A stretch of 64,000 nucleotides of DNA from Glandiceps talaboti (taxonomy: Eukaryota; Hemichordata; Enteropneusta; Spengelidae). This document shows positions 34,311-51,665 of the stretch, piece after piece. The stretch spans positions 14,603,694-14,667,693 of the forward strand of contig NC_135552.1 in assembly GCF_964340395.1 (NCBI RefSeq), read 5' to 3'. The notes beneath the pieces are model-generated. The model had not been told where the DNA came from and made no database searches. It saw only the letters and a program-made list of their open reading frames with translations. Each line of letters opens with the position of its first letter. The first letter of the stretch is position 1. The translations under genes were made by a program, and so were the position numbers.

Positions 34311-36184
34311 CTAGTCCAAGTTGTATCCACCATGTTTGCATGTAAGGAATGCTTTCATATTTTGTAATGATCCACCAGCCACAAAGAATGCCCAGACACA
34401 CATGAACACCATCATACCACAGGCTGGAATAATAGTTGCTAAGTATAGAGGGGGATTCTGCTGGTTTAATAATGTCTGAAAACAACAAAAAAGAAACAAA
34501 TCATTAATTTAAAAGTCACTGCTCGAAAAAAAAGACAATGTTTCACAAATCAAGTTTATAGAATGAAATTAAATCATTAGTACATATTTCAATGGACTTG
34601 TATGCCTCGACTCTTGTACCAACCATCATGGCCCGCTGTGCAAAAACTACTTCCAAACAGCGCTCCCAGAGGCCAAACTTTACAATCTTTTGTCTTTCTG
34701 ATAACCAGAATATGGTGTATTTATTTGCAATGACTTTTAAATCAGCTATGTGTTATTTATCAGACAAGTGGGTATGAGGTGAGGTTACATGACGAGATGG
34801 TTTTCACTTACCATACATGAAACAAACATATGGGTAGCAACCACGCTAATGACCATCACGTACTTCTTTTTATCCATACCATAGAAAAACACAACTCCCC
34901 AAAATGTGTGTAGCAAGGTGAAACAACATGTCAGGATTGCTGCAAAATAAGAACAGGACAGTTACATATATCCTACATAGAATAATTCAGAAAAGTATTA
35001 TAAAAGTAAGCACCAATGGCATTGTAGTGCGAGTGCATACTTATTGGCAAGAATTCAAAATGATGTATCGTTGTTGAAACATCATCTACTTTAGGTGGGT
35101 TGATTTTCACCATTTGCGATGTCGAAAAAGAGGAAAATCTCATTTAGTTCAAATGGTCATTCTAGCAAACCAATACAATTTTATTTTTATTGACGTAAAA
35201 ACGCTAAAATATGACTATTGAGCCTTTGTACAAGGCCAATATTAGATGTTGACCTATGACCTATGACCTCAAGAGCCAAGTTGATACTCACCTGAAGTGA
35301 GCAGGAAAAGTTCAGGGTCACCATTGATACCAACCGTTCCAGGTCCACTGTTATCAGCTAATATGTTGACATATGACATTGCACCATTCATTACTCCGAA
35401 ACCAAGACCAGCCACTGTCAATCATAGATAAGATTTCATTACAATTACAGACAATACAAATTAGCCAAGATAATTTTATATTTACTTGGTGCTCAGAAGT
35501 TGAAGTTGATTACACCAAGTTATAAGACCATATCAATCTGGTAAACTTCAATTTCACTTGGTTATAATATGTAATCAGTTAGTTAGTTACTACTTACCAT
35601 AACCTGTCTGGTTTTTACTGATAAGGGAATGGCCTGCATCTCCAAACTGCTGCATTCCATCGTCTGCTTTCCTGTAGTTATAAATTATACAAACAATGAC
35701 TATACATATCCATGAACATGTCATGCAATAAGGGAACTACCCCTGGCACAGACCCATCACAGCATGACAGCCCTTTATATTATGTACTTTTTGGGGATCA
35801 TACAATCCATTGCAGCCTCTGACAAGCAAATAGGATTAGCACTTCCACAAAGCAACCTCTATCCTATCAGGTTCCCACTTATACAGCTGGGTTTACTGGG
35901 ACACAATCATGGTTCAAATCTTGCCAAAAGACTGTGACCATCCATTCAGTAACAGATGGTAACCTGCAGATTCTTCGCTGTCCACTCAAACTGTTTGACT
36001 ATCATGACTGACTACACAATACTTTACATACACTACAAACATTGAGAGTGTGTGAAAACTAGTGTGATAAATATGTTATTACATGTATGTCCATAACAAG
36101 GTGGGAATATAACTGTACATTAATGATCAGCAATGTTCTTTGCATAATTTAGTGTTACATAACGAATTACTATATTTCACATGT

Positions 36185-36265
<81 letters not shown>

Positions 36266-36564
36266 GCACGCACACGCACGCACACACGCACGCGCACACA
36301 CACACACACATACATACATACATACAAACATTGTTTATCTAATTCTTAGTATCATTATTTTTACATTTACAGCAGGCCTTATTACAATAACAATACCACT
36401 TGTTATGTTAGTGATTTTGTAACAATTAGAACAGACTGCATTAAAAGTAAAATTCATTATGGCTTCATTATCATGTACACAGGATGATGATGATGATGAT
36501 GATGACGATGATGATGATGATGATAAACACAACACTGTGACAGATGGACAGACAGACAAGACAT

Positions 36565-36602
<38 letters not shown>

Positions 36603-37666
36603 AGTCTGACTGACAGTCTGAGACAGACAGACAGATGGACATACATACATGCATACATACATACATACATACATACATACATACATACATACATACATAC
36701 ACACACACATACATACATACATACATACATACATACAGACAGACAGAAAGAAAGAAAGAAAGAAAGAAAGAAAAAGAACAGGAGGCATATTATGACCTTC
36801 ATTGTATGATTGTGATTACTTACCTTAATATCTTATAGTAAGCCCATCTAAAGCCTTCTTGAAACAGCACTGAAAAGACTAAAGCAAATGCCAGTTCGTC
36901 CCTCAATGGCACCACAATATACCAAAGTAAGGATGATAACAGTAACGCCAATAACCAGAAAAATGACCTGGGGTAAAAATAAACAACAATAAATATGATG
37001 ATGGTACTGTAGTGTACACAATTTGTTCTTCCATCACTACGTAATAGTATACCTGTCAGTGTGTCTGTCTCTACCTGACAGTGTGGCTGTCTGTACAGTA
37101 CATACTTGCCAGTGTGTCTGTCTACTTTTCAATGTTAGTATCATTTATTTTTGTATTACCCATTTGTTATAGCATTGAAGAAATATTTCACATTCTTAGG
37201 TAAAAGGGAAAAGAGAGAACAGAAAATAGCAAAACTAGTCCAGTCCATCTCCTGGGATACTGGCAGTGCAACATTTGTACAATTGATTTATGTCTGTCTT
37301 TACCTGTGTGTATCTATACTTGTAAGTGCATAGACCCTACTTTTGTGTAGGGTCTTAGTCTATGGTCAGTGTTCATATGTCTTTATATGTCAGTGTGTCT
37401 GCCATTTACTTGTCAGCTAGTGTGTACATGCATCTATGTGTACAAAATGTACTTGTCATTACTAATCAGTGCGTGTCTGTCTATACTTGTTGAAAGTATA
37501 TCTGCCATTGTCATACCATAATATTAATAAGTAAATATTGTTAATAAACTTACCCAGCGATCATTACAATGATTTTGACTGGTTCTCTAGCTATTGTAAT
37601 TATAAACATGGCAAACACTGGTCCAAAGGCAATGAAAGTAGCTCCAAATAAACTCATTACCGTCAT
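34311..37666 (-). CDS. APH1: APH-1, gamma-secretase subunit, complete, six exons
   Basis: The exons, in transcript order, are 37554-37666, 36824-36967, 35598-35671, 35292-35414, 34812-34939 and 34311-34475: 747 nt, 248 aa plus stop, all phases consistent. Human APH1A/B are about 257-265 aa. The protein starts MTVMSLFGATFIAFGP, as APH-1 does, and is hydrophobic throughout (seven membrane segments expected). Conserved features are FFWLLALLLSSLLWY in TM2, FQEGFRWAYYKILRKADDG, the helix-packing motif G113-xxx-G117-xxx-G121 (GLGFGVMNG), NILADNSGPGTVGINGD, His162 (LLHTFWG) and His188 (THMFV), the two intramembrane histidines of the family, and FFVAGGSLQNM near the end. APH-1 scaffolds nicastrin, presenilin and PEN-2 in the intramembrane protease that cuts Notch and APP-like proteins. 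The gene is head-to-head with the F-box gene. I saw no missing key residue. A 5' UTR exon upstream is possible. Confidence 0.96.
35735..35955 (+). repeat. SINE-like dispersed repeat, family E, copy 1
   Basis: It shares CATACAATCCATTGCAGCC, AGGATTAGCA (AGGATTAAAGCA elsewhere), ACCTCTATCCTA, TATACAGCTGG and GGTTCAAATCTTGCC with 58465-58815, 60130-60330 and 63160-63345. GGTTCAAATC matches a pol III B-box. It lies in an APH-1 intron. Confidence 0.7.
36187..36330 (+). repeat. (CT)n and (CA)n compound microsatellite
   Basis: About 75 nt of perfect CT followed by CA/CG-rich and ACAT repeats. APH-1 intron. Confidence 0.95.
36484..36773 (+). repeat. Compound microsatellite (GAT, AC, ACAT, GAAA)
   Basis: Successive tracts of GAT, AC, ACAG, ACAT and GAAA end about 50 nt from the donor of APH-1 exon 2 (intron side). 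Long open frames here in five frames are repeat translation. Confidence 0.95.
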
Positions 37667-37792
37667 CTTGGTTCTTTTATCACAGGTACAGATCAACTTG
37701 AAATAAAGTAATGTCCTCTTAGTCTAAGAGAAACCTATATACGTGTATAAATAAAGGAAAATAAACAATTTTACTAAATTTGTTACATATGT

Positions 37793-37839
<47 letters not shown>

Positions 37840-38640
37840 GGATAGATGGATGGATGGGTGGGTGGGTGAGAAGTGTCTTCATTGGAAAGAATTGGGTTCG
37901 ATGCTGTGAAGGTGTGAGCATGGATTATGAAGGTACTGGGTACAGGAAGAGAGTGTAATTCGAAGTTTCATGTTGACGATAACATAGGCGTGCAATCTGA
38001 TTCACTCCTACCAATAATTGTATATGCACATGATACAATATATATATATCGTGTCAATGCATAATACACCAATCTCATTTTCTTTCACATCGTTTCCTAT
38101 ACTATCACAAAGACCCTTGAAATAGTAAAAACCATACCGTCAGCTAGCTCTGTCTGGCGCCTCTCAAGTCCTTTGTTTATATTACCACGGATATTCAACT
38201 CTCATCTTTCATGAACGGGTATAGGTATTAGTTGTTTTGTCGATTACTTCTGGGGTTACTATGATCAGTGCTACTGTAGATACCGTTAAAACTGGGAAAT
38301 TGGGCGATTTTCAATGCTATCCGATGTGATTGAGTGAGAGTGCCTCCTTCTTGTGATGTCATTAATGTGAGACCGGACGACAACTTCCGCATTGTGATAT
38401 ATCACCTCTTTCGAGTCTAAAGATATATGCTATGTTTTTATTGTACAATTTCTACCTTAGAGGCACATTTTATTGATTTTTGTCTATAAAAGCGTGCTTC
38501 AGTAGTTCTAGAACAGAACTAAATTTCCACTAAAATATAAAAAATGGGATTAGCGTACAGAAATTTGAAACTTGATTCTACAATTTGGCGACAGAGGACA
38601 TGTGACTTCCGGGTTTCGGCTACGTGAACTATTGACTATC
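37667..38640. promoter_or_regulatory. Head-to-head promoter region, APH-1 / FBXO30
   Basis: The APH-1 ATG (minus) and the probable first exon of the F-box gene (plus) are about 1 kb apart and divergent. An ETS-type ACTTCCGG lies at 38605-38612, and another ACTTCCG near 38383. A GT/CA microsatellite (about 37796-37838) lies close to APH-1. Transcription starts are not visible. Confidence 0.5.
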
Positions 38641-38794
38641 GATGTCTGGCATGCAGTGACAGGACAGTTTCTTGGGTTTGGCTGTAAATCAACGGATCAA
38701 CAAGAAATCTCTTAAAATAATACATTTCAATTCAACTCAGCTGGACTGATTCACATTTCGATCGAGATTTGCTGATTCTGTGAGTAAAACATAG
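38641..38794 (+). other. FBXO30: Probable non-coding first exon of FBXO30
   Basis: A strong donor, ACATAG then GTAAGTCA, stands at 38,795, downstream of promoter-like sequence. The coding exon at 40,591 starts with an acceptor (TTTGTTGACAG) only 10 nt before its ATG, so an upstream 5' UTR exon is required. The left boundary is a guess. Confidence 0.5.
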
Positions 38795-40079
38795 GTAAGT
38801 CATCTCAGGTCCAATAATCGGACCTTTAAAAGACATTAGGGCAAGTCTGTCATGTCATTGTGTGTTATGCAGTTGAGTTATCTATGTAACTATTTGTCTC
38901 GGCCGATGTGAAAATAAAACCTCAAAACGCCATTTTAAAACCATTTTATCAAAACTGTGTCTATATCTAGTATTCTCCTGTCTCTCGGAATCTTATGTGT
39001 ACTATTTATTGGTCGTAGTAATAGTATACTTGTAAACCAACAACAATAACATTGTTCAATAGAATAACACACAAAGGAATCTACAAAACTGTAACTTTTG
39101 ACGGCTTTTAGTCTGTCTCATTCGCAAAGACAGGGCTCGAAATAATGAAAAAATTCAAAACTATCATACAGTCTACTTGCTCAAATAAACTACTTGTCCA
39201 TAAAGCGGATATTTTTTGCAGCCTATATATATTTTATTTGTTTTGAAATATCATAGTGATATGGCACTTTTCAAGTTTCTGCACGTACAGAAAAGTTTTC
39301 TTTATATTAAGATGAGTAAGCAGAAGTTTTAAAATCAATCAGAGATCTGACAATAACAAAATGAAGACAGGACAGCTTTACATGTAATTATCTCAGACTT
39401 CAATATTTCAATGTGTCATTCTCCTCTGATGTGTTATCATTGCCAGTGGTAATTATGAAAATTAGTATTTAGGCCTAGTAAAGAAAGTTTTGTGGTTCTA
39501 AATCAATTTTAGAATAGGTGGGGAAGGTAGATTTTTTATTTTAGTTTTTATATGTATTTTTTTCGTATGTGAGTGTCTAGTGAGTGTCCAGTTCAGTTAG
39601 TTATGTTTTCTGTTGTTTTCCATATGGTCTCTGTGTTATTCATTTCTTCTCATCAGATGTACAGCCATTGGAAGAACAGTTTTATACTGGCTTTTTAAGT
39701 TGATGTCAGTTTTCTGTATCCACTATTTCTTGCGAGACTTCACAGTTTTCATGATTTTATAAAAAAAAATTTCAAATTCATTTTAAAAAAGTGAAAAACT
39801 AGGTGGGGTCGGGTAACCGGAACCCAAAAATTTTATTAAGGTCTTATGTTATGCAATTAAAAAAAAAAGAAAAGAAAAAAAAAAACCTGGTCAGCAGTTG
39901 TCAGTGGTGGCTGTTTTTTTTAAGGAGTCATTCATCCTATGGTAATTACTGATAACCATGAGAAATTCTACTTGTCTAGTGGGACAAGTACTTTTTAAAA
40001 CCACTTGTCCAAAGGCTACAAATCACTTTTCTGGGTTAAGTATAATACTCCCTTTATTTCAAGCACTGAAAATGATTAT

Positions 40080-40480
40080 CATGTAAGTACTTCTAACTAC
40101 ATCGCTGCAGATGGGGGGGGGAGGGGGCTACTCTATTGGGGTGCGTTTTCTGCCCCTTTGGTCTAAAATGGGGTCTATTTTTTTTTTCAAGCAGAAGAGT
40201 CTAAAATGGGTCCACTTTGCATTATATTTTTTGCATGGACTACAATGTAGTCAATTGTTCAAAACCAAATCATAATTGTGCCATTAATTGCTCCAAAATG
40301 TTGCCTCCTGAAGGAAATTTATTTTGGTCGAAAATGGTTTATTTTTTTTACAACCTGTATTTAATGATCTAAAATGGGATACTGGTTTTTAGTCAAAATG
40401 GGTCTAAAATGGGGTCTGGGGTTGGCAGCATTGGCCACACACCCCTAGCAGAGCTGGCCACTGGTACTGCCCCTGGGGTA
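40080..40480 (+). repeat. Degenerate TCTAAAATGGG repeat
   Basis: The motif GTCTAAAATGGGGTCT and variants recur at least five times in a T- and G-rich stretch that starts with poly-G. It lies in the 5' UTR intron of FBXO30 and is probably an old transposable element. Confidence 0.6.
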
Positions 40481-40600
40481 CTATTACTAAGCTACATGTA
40501 CCATTATATGTATTAACCATTTACACATGTATGTACAAGTGATTGGATAGTTTGTTGTATGTATGACATATTCCTTGTATTTGTTGACAGACAGACAGAC

Positions 40601-43645
<3,045 letters not shown>

Positions 43646-44659
43646 ATCAACTCAATCCCATCAGCATATGTGATAAAAAAAAATGACCAAATATGTAACA
43701 CTCAGTTTTCGTAAACAAAAATGACCAAAAAGTAGATCAGTCTGCTAAGAAAGTGAATGTTTATCCTGTCTACACCACTGGTCTGTGACTCTGATAGCCC
43801 TCATAACTTTCAACTTGTTATGTAATCCTATATGAAGTGGATATCATGATTTGAAAATATTCCCATAAGCTAATTGGCCACAGTTGGCAGTGATTACATT
43901 ACATGAGACTTTTTGATTATTCAAATGAGGGCATTATGTAAATGAGCACATGGAACTTTGATGACCACAGTACACAATGCATGGAATATAATAATTTGCA
44001 TATAATCTTCATGTAGTTTATGTAAATTTGAACTTATGGTATTCTGATAACACCCTCCTGGGATGTGGCTAACATTTAATGAGTTTGAATACATGTTGAT
44101 ACTGTAACAAGCTGAGAGTTACAAGTTATCAGCACACAGATCAGCACCATAGACTGGGTACTGAAAGTTATACTGTATTCAAACTAATGCGTCTTTATAT
44201 TACTTTGTGAACCTTAACATATAATACAGTCAGTGTTTTCTCATGAATGACCAATTTTTACCTTGGACCAATGTTCATACGAAATGAACTGCTGAGTGTA
44301 TGTGTGCTAGATCCCTACAGGTATAGAATATTCATATTTATATGGATGTCGATAGCTCATTTTCTCATACATATCCTAATTTGATGACCAAAAATATTGA
44401 TCAGCTTGGTAGATTTACAAACTTAAGGTTATAATGCACAAGCAATTCAAAGTTTTTTAGAATCGAGCTTTCGATCTGTCTTGGTCGACGATCCTTATTA
44501 GAATGACAAATAGTGTAATTACAGTACAGCTGACCACTAGGTGGCGGTATGACCTACTTGGGTATACGTTACAACTCTAAAAATATGGAACAGAAAATAT
44601 ATAACAATCCACAAGTCAATTAACTTTTTGTAAGTCAAATATTCCCCTATACATATCTG

Positions 44660-45060
44660 TCACAGGGTAAATGTAAATGTGACTTTGATAATATGACAGA
44701 ACCCCATGACATGTGAGTGCAAGTGTGGCGTACTCGGGGTATTTGCAGTGTTCTTTACGGTCATATTTTCATGAGCATAGAAAGTGAAAGTGTAGTAGAA
44801 AACACCACAAGCACAAGTGCAAATGATACGCCTGAGAAACCACACTTGCACTTGCATGGCATGAGGTGGTATGTTATTGTTACATATGTTTATCTAAAAC
44901 GGTAAAATTGAATAAGAATCATACTGTACAATTTGTGTGCAAGGAATGAGTGCACACTCATTTGCATATCATTTGCATACAGGTATGCAATAATGTTTTC
45001 AGTATTGCACTGCAGTGCAAATACCACAGATATCATGCACATCGGTGTGCACGCATCAGT
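44660..45060. repeat. Palindromic dispersed repeat with GCAAGTGTGG arms
   Basis: GAGTGCAAGTGTGG at 44715 and CCACACTTGCACTTGC at 44840 are inverted copies. The following part (CATTTGCATATCATTTGCAT, GGTATGCAATAATGTTTTC) matches 53960-54010, where the same order of blocks is seen. It is probably a non-autonomous element. Confidence 0.6.
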
Positions 45061-47394
45061 ATAATCACTGGTATATATGTAATAATTAGTCATATTGTAG
45101 TAGTTACTGTAGTAGTTGTAGGCAGAGAGTGATAATTACTGTCAATTTACAAGGGCTAGCACTTTGAATTGTATAATTTAAACACAGTTTGACATAGTAT
45201 TCTCTACAAATTTTGTTTTACCTAGTTTCCCAGGAGGAATATGAATATAAAGTATATTAAAGCATGTATTTTATGTAGTATTTAAATTGAAATGAGATAC
45301 TTGAGTTAGTTCTAGGTAAAAGTTTGATCACTTTCTAAATATATACAATGGTCGGAATGATGGCAATGTCATATCATGTCTAAGAAACAGTATGTATTAC
45401 AATTGGAATGACAAATATAGTGACAAATATCGGAGACAGAATATAGTTTTTGGGATGTTGTGTCAACTTGACATTGTCAGACTGAAGGCAACTAATATTG
45501 AACTACATCTGTTGATATGTCTTTCCATACATGGCCAGTACAGTATAGTATGTACAAGTCAAATGTACATACAAAGTCAAACGGACACACAAAATAATTT
45601 TTCACCCCTGGAACAGGTCCTGTGCAATCCTTGTAACATCCCTGTTGTACAAGTCTGTGTCAGCGAAGAGGGCACACAATTGTAACAGATTGCTGTAGCC
45701 ACAGGCCTGTGAACAGAGGTGTGGCTACATTACTGTATACATTGCTGTGGGTACACTGCTGATACATTGATGTGTATAGCAGGCATGTCACAGGGTCTAT
45801 CTTTTCTACATGTGACAGTACTTGTGTGGAAATGACTGTTTATATGTATGTGTACACAGTTGTGTTACAGGTCTGATTTTATCTGTGTTATATGTTTGCA
45901 TAATACACTTATAAAAACGCAAGATTGACTCGCATACATTACACCCATATACATACCTGTACCAACAGACCTGTTACATGTATGTGTATACAGTACTGAA
46001 ATCTGACCAAATTTACAGATCCTATAATAGAACTTTTTTCACATACCCATGGCAGTGTAACTGCGTGGATCTGCACAAGATCTACTACAGACAGTGTCCT
46101 ATAATCCACTTTTGGATTTACTTGTCTGTATTTTGGCAGAATGGCAGCCATTTCAGATTTCTAAGTTCATGCTAAGTACAATGACATATTTCAGACTCAA
46201 TATACGTATCATATCATTAGCATGAAACTTTATAACATTGTCAGAGAGCCTGCCCTTAGACTTACTGACAGTGTAAGAACTAGCTGAGATATTGGGTGGC
46301 TGAAACCATGGCAACGCATACACCAACTACTGTAATAGCAACGTATTTACATTTTTATTATATGATAAGTTTTTATTTTTTTGAATTTAATATACAATTA
46401 GGAAAGGTGAACCTTTATAACCAAACATTGCAATTTTAATAATTTAATCAAATTTTTGTAATTTTTGAAAAACTTTTTTGCAAGATAAGTTATATAACTG
46501 CCGAGATCTGTTTATGAGTGCACTTTAGTTGAGTGCAGTGTGCTTATTACGTGTCGTATGTATCTCAAGAACCACTGGCTGCAGTAGATTTGCTACACAT
46601 ACAGCATGAGGCACTGTTAAGATCTTTTTTTAATGGTGACATTTTGAAAAATCCAGTCAAACTTATTTCTGCCTTTTAGTTCACCTATATTGATTACAGC
46701 TATCAATTTACGTATGATTTTGGGTGATCATATTGCGTCTTGGTAACTTATTCAACTTTGAAATCTTGTAAAAGAAGTCGTACTTTATTTCCATCTCAAA
46801 GGTCTTTACGCTGAACCTATAAATTCCTTAGGAACCACCCTCTTTATACGCGAGATAACGTACGCATTTTGCTAACCGAAAGTGTACACATTATGCTAGT
46901 GATAAGATGAAATTGCCTGGAATATTTGTCAAGGTTTCTCTTCATGTTTTAACAACAAAGGTGCAACAGACATCTCTCAGATGCCACTTTTTGAAAAAAA
47001 ATTTAAAAACTCTTTTACATGAGTATCAGAATCTTTCCTTTTGAAAACCTTCATCAGAAATGAATGTTATACTTATAGGTTTTAGGACACCTGCCCTCTA
47101 GGACAATTTTTTCGCTCCGTAAGTTGGAAAGTTTACACTCTGAAACATACACAATAAAGAAACAAATAATGTATTAAAGGCAAAAACATTGCATGTCGAC
47201 AAAAAAGGTGTGTATTGATTACTAAGAAATCAAAATCTTCACTATCAAAATGTATCTGTCTCCTTTAATCTGTGTTATGCCTGAAATGATTTTAATGAAG
47301 GAGTGGTAATCCAAGATGTGTATTGTGATACTTCTAGTGTTAGGATTTCCATTATATTTTTGTGGAGTGACCCACTCTAAATTGCTATTGTATA

Positions 47395-47800
47395 GAGTTA
47401 GAACTTACATCTAGACTACTAGCACACTGAGTTAGGTCTTAAATCTAGAGGCTACTAGCACACTACACTGAGTTAGGACTTAGCAAGCACACAGAGTGTT
47501 ACGACATGTGTACATTTAGACTACTAGCACACAGCGTTAGGTCTTACATCTAGACTACTAGCACACTGAGTTAGGTCTTACATCTGGAGGCTACTAGCAC
47601 ATGTAACACTTATGACTTAGCAAGCACAGAGTGTTACGACGTGTACATTTAGACTACTAGCAGACAGTGTTAGGTCTTACATCTAGAGGCTACTAGCACA
47701 CTACACCGAGTTAGGACTTAGCAAGCACAGAGTGTTACGACATGTGTACATTTAGACTACTAGCAGACAGTGTTAGGTCTTACATCTAGACTACCATAGT
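47395..47800 (+). repeat. Minisatellite with TAGACTACTAGCACAC units
   Basis: Alternating blocks GAGTTAGGTCTTACATCTAG, ACTACTAGCACAC and GACTTAGCAAGCACAGAGTG are arranged as at least six higher-order units. No gene signal. Confidence 0.85.
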
Positions 47801-48097
47801 TACCATGGATACTGAAATAGTTCTTTGATTTTTTTTAACATTTTGATTTCAATTTTATGATCATGGAATGTTCTGTACTCTATTTAATCTTTAATTATGT
47901 AAGAGAATGTTACATTATTTTTATTTACAGAGAAACTGGCTGGCATGTCATTATTTACTTTGATTAGCTTTCATGTTTATTATTTTCATATCAAACATGA
48001 TTAGATAAATAAAAGTACAGTAATACCAAATACATTGTAGGACACCTCACTGTCCTGAATTAATACAGCATTGTTGTTAGTTGTATGGTGTGAAAAG

Positions 48098-48099
48098 CA

Positions 48100-48130
<31 letters not shown>

Positions 48131-48503
48131 ATGTATGTATGTATGTATGTATGTATGTATGTATGTATGTATGTATGTATGTATGTATGTATGTATGTAT
48201 GTCTGTGTGTGTGTATGTCTGTGTCTGTCTGTCTGTCTGTCTATGTATGTATGTATGTATGTGTGTATGTGTATGTATGTATGTATATGTATATGTATGC
48301 ATGCATGCATGCATGTATGTATGTATGTATGTATGTATGTATGTATGTATGTATGTGTATGTATGTATGTATGTATGTATGTATGTATGTATGTATGTAT
48401 GTATGTATGTATGTATGCATGTATGTATGTATGTATGTATGTATTGATGCATGCATGCATGCATGCATACATGCATGCATGTATGTATGTATGTATGTAT
48501 GTA
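48098..48503 (+). repeat. (TATG)n / (GCAT)n microsatellite, about 400 bp
   Basis: Long perfect TATG tracts are interrupted by GT, CTGT and GCAT stretches. The 114-180 codon frames on both strands are repeat translation. Confidence 0.97.
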
Positions 48504-49147
48504 ATAAATGCCACCCGGGTCAATACACGCCGACCATAGGAGGCATGTATTGTCTGGATGGCATTTATCTTGTACTCCAGCTACTTTAGTCCATGGTGTC
48601 ATATTCTTCCCAGGAAGACGTTCATATACTCATCGTCTATGTTTTGATTTTCGATAAGAAGACTGATGCCTAGGCCAACATGTGTCGACAAAGTGGATAC
48701 ACGCCTGTGTCAACATTCAATGTTACACACGTATATCGTTAAGCTGTGACGAAAACAGCAATTACATCACGATGGAGTGTATTTCGTACCACCATAACAT
48801 CCATTACAATACAGACCTCAATTATTACGACTTTTTTGTTTTTTAATGTCATTGGATACCAGCACATATTGAATTTATGTTTCCTCTGGGTAAGGTAAAC
48901 CGTCCATTCTTCTCAGAAGTCTTACCTGTTCAGTCATAGTCAGGAGTCATGTTTTTTGTTATGCCTGTCTGTGTCTAATCACTCTTCCCAGGATGGCATT
49001 AATTGACACTCCCACCACTGACATTTGATAAATTTGCTACTCTGCTGATACACTGGTCTTCACACTTTTCCCTGATTGGTCACTACGCTGATTTGTAACT
49101 GTCAGTCAAAATTTAATGCCCACGCTGGCTGCGCCAGAGTACAAGTA

Positions 49148-49183
<36 letters not shown>

Positions 49184-51189
49184 TGTGCGTGCGTGTACAT
49201 GCATGTCTATATACTAAAGGGAGTGAATGACAAATTCATACATCACTGCTAAGTACTATGTACTGTACTGTGTTGGTATACATTGGGAATATTACTGAAA
49301 ACGTTTTGTCGTGAGTCTGCAGTATAGATATTGAAGAAAGAATCATGACCTTGACTCCCTCACCCCAATTATGTTATCAATCATGACAACCTATACTACC
49401 CCCCCCCCCCTCAAATCAATCATGAGTGACTCCCTCCCCCAAATTACATTTATCATTTATGACCAGACTCCCTCCCTCCCTCAAATCATTTTCATTTTAA
49501 TCAATCATGACTGATTCACTCCCTCAAATTATGTTATGACCTATCCCATGCACTGCTCTAATCATGTTACCACCATGTCAAGTATGAATTTTGACCATGT
49601 TCTCCTCCCCAAAATATGGTAATTATTAATGAGTAATTGGATCATACAGCCAGCACATAAACATACTTACATTTCACACATTCAATTATTGATACATGAA
49701 ATCTAAATGTATTACAAAAAGATGTCTTTATTTGTTGAATTGATTGATTGACAAGTCAGTCCTGGCCATGTACATTTCACATGACCATCATTACAAAGAT
49801 TACAAAAAAAAACATTTCGTAATAAACATGGTACCAGCCTATGTACAATTCAAAGTACTGTCGTCATCTATACTTTATTTACATAATTTACAAATTAGAG
49901 GAAATTTCGGTACAACACCTCTGCCAATGCAAAGTAGTTATCAAGCCGAAAACACAACCTCTGGGAAAGGTAACATTTCAGTCAACATGGTCACCATACA
50001 AGACATCTGAGGAATGATATTGGATTCTTATAATTCTGTTTTGACATAAAATGCATAATTTTCCAATTTCACATATTTTAAATGATAGGTTGCTATGATA
50101 CCTACAGATCTACATTAGTTCTAATGTCTCATAGGTATACTATGCCACACAAAGTTGATCAAAAAGCCATCCAGACTTTTGGATACACTGCCAACAAACA
50201 AACAAACATGCAAACCGAACCATGGTGAATACACCTTTTATCCAACTCCTGTTTGTGAAGGCAACTCAAAGTTCAGTAATTTACAATAGTCACAAGATAC
50301 ACACATAAATCAAATTTTAAAGAAACATTACAAAAAATACAACTATTTATGAAGAGAAATTAGGACATCAAATCCAATTTTATAAGTATTTATCTAATAT
50401 TTACTGTGTACATTTCAATAAATATTACATATATATATACCCAGAAATGTTCATGAACATAACTAGCCATGATGTACAGCTGTTTTGCCATAAACAAATT
50501 TCTCATCTAAAAACTGACACACACAATAGTTTCACCTGCTACATAAGAGAATTAAGATTTGCATAATGACAACTGAAGGACTGAAAACAAGAAATTAAGT
50601 GTCATTTTGAACACTTAAAATATTCCCATCAGGAAATTCTAGATTCATATTTCGACATTAAATTCAAAGACAAAGTTGTAAATTACTGCTGACAGCAGCT
50701 TTCACGTTTCAAAAGTGACTTGTTTTTGTGTAGATTCTGATAAATGCTACATTGTCATACACTGACATAGATGTCTACACCAAATGAATACATCATATAT
50801 TAACTGTTTTTGTATAATATTCTTTCTCAATAACATTTACACTTATCAAATATCTTTATGAACATATTAAAATCTTTGCTTTGCTATTTTGGTACAGATT
50901 ATGGTTGGATTTGTAATATTTTGTTGATGTGTACAATAACAGCCACAGGCATTATTGGAGTTTAAATCCATGTGCGAGGCTATGAATATGATATGATATG
51001 ATATGATGTTCCTTGAGAGAGGATGCTGTCACATGGTATATTACATAACTTTATTACTATTGCAATAGATCCATTGTGCATGAAATTTTCGCTGTCCCAA
51101 AGGTTTATAAATAACATGACCTACAAGACAAGACCTATCGAACTTGATAAATGTGTATGGCATATACATTCAACACATTTCTTATATAG

Positions 51190-51665
51190 AAGTTAGAACT
51201 CACTTTTGGTTTTAAGTCCAGGACGGTATAGTATGTACTTTCCAGCCACTGCCTATACAGAACTCATCTTTTGTTTAATAAGATGTAGTATGGTATGGTA
51301 TGTACATTCAAGGTATCTCTTCTACAGAACTCAATTTTAGTTAAGACCTGGACAGTATGATATTTACATTCAAGACAGTTCTTGTACAGAACACAATTTT
51401 ACTTAAAGATCTGGACGGTATAGTACGTACTTTCAAAATATTTCTCATACAGAACTCAAGTTTTCTTTAAGATCTGGATGGTAATGGCATTTACATTCAA
51501 GACATTTCTCATACATAAAGTCAATTTTCGATTAAACCTGGACGGTATATTTACATTCATGATCTTTCTCATACAGAACTCAGGTTTTATTTTAAGATCT
51601 GGATGGTATAGTATGTACTTTCAAAATATTTCTCACACGATACAAAATTTGTTTTTGTAAAGAAT
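51190..51665 (+). repeat. About 60-bp-period tandem repeat
   Basis: Six or seven diverged units share CTGGACGGTATAGTATGTAC, TTCAAAATATTTCTCATAC and AGAACTCAATTTT. No coding potential. Confidence 0.8.

Noticed and set aside
40559-40600. Upstream in-frame ATG for FBXO30 (MYDIFLVFVDRQTD)
   Set aside because: This stretch is the intron end: TTTGTTGACAG is the acceptor, and the family N-terminus matches from the ATG at 40,601.
45390-46175. Several 65-97 codon frames between FBXO30 and thrombospondin
   Set aside because: There is no splice context, family motif or coding-like pattern, and lengths are as expected by chance in this composition.
48060-48602. Open frames of 114-180 codons rich in MYVC or YIHT
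   Set aside because: Pure TATG/GT microsatellite; open in several frames on both strands. The same applies to 22,721-23,107, 36,335-36,838, 42,859-43,215 and 60,264-60,799.
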